A stretch of 64,000 nt of DNA from Haloprofundus marisrubri (lineage in GTDB: Archaea; Halobacteriota; Halobacteria; Halobacteriales; Haloferacaceae). Shown piece after piece: positions 60,951 to 64,000 of this stretch; positions within the stretch are counted from its first letter, which is position 1, and the number at the start of each line of letters is the position of its first letter. The translations under genes were made by a program, and so were the position numbers. Where the stretch lies: assembly GCF_001469955.1 (NCBI RefSeq), contig NZ_LOPU01000029.1, positions 496,001-560,000 on the forward strand, read 5' to 3'. Under the pieces are notes generated by a model that made no database searches, had not been told where the DNA came from, and worked only from the letters and a program-made list of their open reading frames with translations.

Positions 60951-61643
60951 ATGGACGAGAAGACGGTCGTCGTCACCGGGGCGAGTCGGGGAATCGGGCG
61001 AAGCGTCGCTAGGACGTTCGCCGCCGAGGGTGCGCGCGTCGTCGCCTGCGCCCGCGACGTGGAGGCGCTGGACGAACTCACCGAGGAAGTCGGCGACGAG
61101 GGTGGAACGATTCTCACCGAACGCGCCGACGTGCGCGACGAGTTCGACATGGAGCGACTGATGGAACGGGCGGCGCGCGAGAGTCGACCCATCGACGTGC
61201 TCGTCGCCTGCGCGGGTGTCAACCACGGAACGCCGGGTGAGATGCCGACCGCCGAGGAGTCGTACGCACGCTTCGACGACACGATGCGGACGAACGTCCG
61301 CGGCGTGTTCGCGGCGGTCAAAGAGGCCGTCCCGCACATGGCCGACGATGCGAGAGTGCTGATTCCGTCGGGGTCGGTCGCCCGCGAGGCGAAACCCGGG
61401 ATGGGCGTGTACGCCGTCTCGAAAGCTGCCGACGAAGCGCTGGCACGTGGATTCTCGGTCGATTTGGAGCAGACTGTCGGTGTCGTCGACCCGGGACTCG
61501 TCGCCACCGACCTCACCGGCGGGCAGGGCCGCGACCCCGAAGACGTCGCGCCGATGTTCGTCTGGGCGGCGACCGAAGCCGACGTCGAGACGGTCGACGG
61601 CGAAATTCTCGACCTGCGGACGTGGAAGAAGGCGACGCGGTGA
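60951..61643 (+). CDS. SDR family oxidoreductase (classical)
   Basis: A 230-residue classical short-chain dehydrogenase. The cofactor motif is TGASRGIG (residues 8-15), ACAGVNHG the NNAG-like strand, and the catalytic set is S-Y-x3-K in GSVAREAKPGMGVYAVSK. Substrate unknown (FabG-like). It is divergent from crtI with 133 bp between; TATA-like CCTTTAGG lies about 27 bases upstream. Confidence 0.92.
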   Translation: MDEKTVVVTGASRGIGRSVARTFAAEGARVVACARDVEALDELTEEVGDEGGTILTERADVRDEFDMERLMERAARESRPIDVLVACAGVNHGTPGEMPTAEESYARFDDTMRTNVRGVFAAVKEAVPHMADDARVLIPSGSVAREAKPGMGVYAVSKAADEALARGFSVDLEQTVGVVDPGLVATDLTGGQGRDPEDVAPMFVWAATEADVETVDGEILDLRTWKKATR

Positions 61644-61762
61644 GAACTGCGGTGGCGGGTCACCGCCGGTAACGAAACGACCGAAAACCGGCCGGTGTAT
61701 TACGATTTTCAGAATTTATCATAACGAAAATAAAGTGAGTAACCGGGCTAATCGGGAGACGA

Positions 61763-63001
61763 ATGTCGTTCGGAGTCGGTCGTCGCTCGTCGTCGCAGGT
61801 GCTCGCGTACTACGCGTACAAAGCGACGAAAGCCGTCGAGTTCTATCGCCCCATCATGTATCTGTACTTTCTCTCACAGGGGCTCACCTTCGCGGAGATA
61901 GCGGTTCTCGAATCGCTGTACAACCTGACGACGGTGCTCGGCGAGATTCCGACCGGTTACGTCGGTGACCGAATCGGCCGCCGGAACAGCCTCCTCGTCG
62001 GCACTGTACTCATCTCGATGACACTTCTCGCCATCGGTCTCGCCGAGTCGTTCGCTGCGCTCTCCGTGCTGTACGTCTGCTGGTCGATGGGCTACAACTT
62101 CCGGTCGGGCAGCGAGGACGCGTGGCTGTACGACGCGCTCACCGACGACCGCTCCGAAGACGAGTTCGCGCACGTCCGCGGCCGCGGAGAGTCGATGGCT
62201 CTTCTGGTTGGCGTCGGTGCCTCCGTCGTCGGCGGTTATCTCGGCGGCCTCGACCTCTCGTACCCCTTCTTCGTCGCCGCCGGTGTGACGAGCCTCGGCC
62301 TCGTCGTCTTACTCAGTATCGACGAATCCGAGACGTACGAACAGACGCGAGCGGACCGCCTCGGCTTCCGCGAAACGCTCACAATCGTCCGTGAGACGGT
62401 CTCGAAGCGGAACATCCGCTCGTTCGTCCTCTACTACTTCGTACTGTTTTCGGCGGTCTCCTATCTCGTGTTCATCTTCCTGCAACCGGTGTTCGAGGGC
62501 GTCGTCCCGCAGTACGGCGTCTCGGAAGGACAGATAGAACCGCTTCTTGGGTGGTTCTACGCGGCAATCAGCCTCGTCGCCGCCGGCCTGAGTTATCGAG
62601 CGGGATGGATTTCCGAACGGGTCGGCCTCCGGCGCTGGTTCGCCGTGATTCCGCTCGTCGTCGGCGTGTCGCTCGCCGCGATGTCCGTCGTTCCGCTACT
62701 TGCGATACCCGTACTGCTGTTCGTCCGCGGTATCAGCGAGACGACGCGGACGCTCGCCGGGCAGTACGTCAACGACCGTATCGACTCGCTGGGTCGGGCG
62801 ACGGTGTTGAGCGCGATGGCGATGGTCAGCGGCCTCACCGTCATCCCGTTTCAACTCGGTGGCGGCGTGCTCTCCGACGTGCGTTCGCCGCTGTCGACGC
62901 TCGGTGTCGCCGGCGTCGTTCTCGTCGTCGGGTCGCTCGCTATCTACGCGTGGGAGCGGCCAGTGCGAACCGCGACGTCGTCGCGCGGCCCGGTCGAGTA
63001 A
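61763..63001 (+). CDS. MFS transporter
   Basis: A 412-residue twelve-helix major-facilitator protein. The loop 2-3 motif is GEIPTGYVGDRIGRRNSLLVG (about 57-77), typical of drug/proton antiporter-like haloarchaeal MFS members. Substrate unknown. TATA-like AATAAAGTG is about 30 bases upstream in an AT-rich stretch (61690-61740) that stands out against the local GC content. Confidence 0.92.
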   Translation: MSFGVGRRSSSQVLAYYAYKATKAVEFYRPIMYLYFLSQGLTFAEIAVLESLYNLTTVLGEIPTGYVGDRIGRRNSLLVGTVLISMTLLAIGLAESFAALSVLYVCWSMGYNFRSGSEDAWLYDALTDDRSEDEFAHVRGRGESMALLVGVGASVVGGYLGGLDLSYPFFVAAGVTSLGLVVLLSIDESETYEQTRADRLGFRETLTIVRETVSKRNIRSFVLYYFVLFSAVSYLVFIFLQPVFEGVVPQYGVSEGQIEPLLGWFYAAISLVAAGLSYRAGWISERVGLRRWFAVIPLVVGVSLAAMSVVPLLAIPVLLFVRGISETTRTLAGQYVNDRIDSLGRATVLSAMAMVSGLTVIPFQLGGGVLSDVRSPLSTLGVAGVVLVVGSLAIYAWERPVRTATSSRGPVE

Positions 63002-63079
63002 CCTCGCGTCGCAGACGGCGAAAGTGATAGAAACGACGAAATCGACGGCCATATTAATCTCAGTCTCCCGTTTCACAAC

Positions 63080-63904
63080 GTGCAACGACGCTCGGCAGTC
63101 GGTATCGGCTCGGTCGCGCTGTTGGTCGTCTTATCGGCGATTGCGCTCCAGCGCGGCGCGAGAGACCTCCTCGTCATCTCGTGGGTCGCGTTTCTGGCGA
63201 TGGCCGTCGCGGGCTTTCTCGGTGCGCGCCGAACCGACGAGCGTGCGGGCGTCCTCGTCTGGGGGTACGGCCTCGCCAGCGGTGCGATGATAACCAGTGC
63301 CGCGGTGTTTCTGCTTCCCCAAGCCATCGGCGTCAGCGGCGACGTTCCGCAGTACGGCGGCTTCGGCGTCGCTCTCGGCTTGCTCGTCGGCTTCGGCTCG
63401 CACACCGTCGGCCACCGCCTCGCTCACCTCGATTTGCCGTTCGACCGAACCGTCACGGAACTGTCGGCGCATGCGCTCTCGGCGGGCGCTATCATCGGCA
63501 TCGTCTACGGCAACATGGAAGTCGGCCTGACGCTCGGACTCGCTATCGTCTCGCACAAAGGGCCAGCAGGCTACGCCGCGGCGACGCGACTGCGACGCGC
63601 CGGTCGTGAGTGGTCGGTGCTGCTTCTGCCCGCTGCGGGCGTCGGTCTCGCCGCGATTCTGTCGAGCATCGTCGTCCTCCCGGCGACGGCCGCGGTTCGG
63701 GGAATCGTCTTCGGATTCGCCGCGGGCGTGTTCCTCCACGTGGCGATGGACTTCCTGCCTCGATGCGAACTCGGCAGTGAGATTCACGAGGCACTCAGCA
63801 TCGACGGCGACGCTCACACACTGTTGGACCGCTTGCGGGTCCACGCCGTCGCAAGCACGTCGCTCGGTGGACTCGTCGTCTTCGCGGCGTGGGTCGCGCT
63901 GTGA
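63080..63904 (+). CDS. ZIP-like metal transporter family membrane protein
   Basis: A 274-residue membrane protein of about eight hydrophobic segments. SHKGPAGYAAATRLRRAG (near 155-172) and the HVAMDFLPRCELGSEIHE segment (near 212-229) resemble the histidine/glutamate helices of ZIP metal transporters, though the classic HNFxDG of ZIP helix 4 is absent, so metal and direction are uncertain. Translation starts with GTG 63080; TATA-like CATATTAATC is 26 bases before it. Confidence 0.83.
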   Translation: MQRRSAVGIGSVALLVVLSAIALQRGARDLLVISWVAFLAMAVAGFLGARRTDERAGVLVWGYGLASGAMITSAAVFLLPQAIGVSGDVPQYGGFGVALGLLVGFGSHTVGHRLAHLDLPFDRTVTELSAHALSAGAIIGIVYGNMEVGLTLGLAIVSHKGPAGYAAATRLRRAGREWSVLLLPAAGVGLAAILSSIVVLPATAAVRGIVFGFAAGVFLHVAMDFLPRCELGSEIHEALSIDGDAHTLLDRLRVHAVASTSLGGLVVFAAWVAL

Positions 63905-64000
63905 GGTAGGTCGAGAAATCGAATCGAGTAACTCCGTCGGGATTTTTACTCGGGTGGCCGTCGAAACTGAATAGAGAGCGCGTGTCCGTCCGAGTCTTGC
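63905..64000 (+). promoter_or_regulatory. Promoter-like region at the window end
   Basis: GATTTTTACTC at about 63940-63950 is a TATA-like word for a gene that would start near 63973 or beyond the window. No coding sequence can be called. Confidence 0.3.

Overview
The window is chromosomal DNA from an extremely halophilic archaeon (class Halobacteria). The evidence is very high GC with strong C/G third-position bias, acidic proteins, Tat (RR) signal peptides on most secreted proteins, TATA-like boxes about 26-29 bases upstream of many start codons (leaderless transcription), the ubiquitin-like protein SAMP1, a bacterioruberin carotenoid cluster and an archaeal-type ribosomal protein operon. 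Overall gene content resembles the Haloferax/Halogeometricum/Haloplanus group, but genus cannot be fixed from this window alone. No CRISPR array, insertion sequence or prophage was seen.

Layout. 1-8.6 kb: end of methionine aminopeptidase, a single-Cys peroxiredoxin, a HIT-family hydrolase, a CDF exporter with a Mn-type site, two tandem Sec11-type signal peptidases, an archaeal tRNA methylthiotransferase, and an APC permease fused to two UspA domains. 8.9-14.4 kb: an Lrp/AsnC regulator fused to an RCK_C domain and cotranscribed with deoC, then DUF63, a PfkB kinase, small membrane and winged-helix genes and a lipoprotein. 14.5-20.9 kb: a nucleoside phosphorylase, an HPP-UspA protein, a two-pore-helix K+ channel with a TrkA_N domain, two paralogous membrane proteins ending in RCK_C, and SAMP1. 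21-37.5 kb: a fatty-acyl-CoA-reductase-like SDR overlapping an aldehyde dehydrogenase, an isolated Rieske protein, PEP carboxylase, OMP decarboxylase, small zinc proteins, a membrane-anchored J-domain protein, a GTPBP1-like GTPase, Mch with a downstream partner, glutaredoxin-like, YihY and MaoC proteins.

37.5-38.9 kb is a 1.4-kb stretch without protein genes. It carries a normal tRNA-Gly(GCC), a second degenerate tRNA-Gly-like gene (UCC), and two diverged ~200-bp units, each lying 3' of a tRNA copy and each flanked by copies of the tRNA 3' end. 38.9-51.9 kb is the S10/spc-type operon: a SPOUT methyltransferase followed by L3, L4, L23, L2, S19, L22, S3, L29, Rnp1, S17, L14, L24, S4e, L5, S14, S8, L6, L32e, L19e, L18, S5, L30 and L15, mostly with ATGA or 1-base overlaps, closed by a hairpin that contains the L15 stop codon. 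secY does not follow L15 here.

52-64 kb: a Tat-exported spondin-domain protein, a winged-helix/membrane-protein pair, a membrane-anchored molybdopterin oxidoreductase, and the carotenoid cluster (crtB divergent from the crtI-lyeJ-cruF operon, with a small membrane gene between), then an SDR, an MFS transporter and a ZIP-like membrane protein. Two themes recur: RCK_C/UspA domains bolted onto transport and regulatory proteins, and many very small zinc-ribbon proteins.
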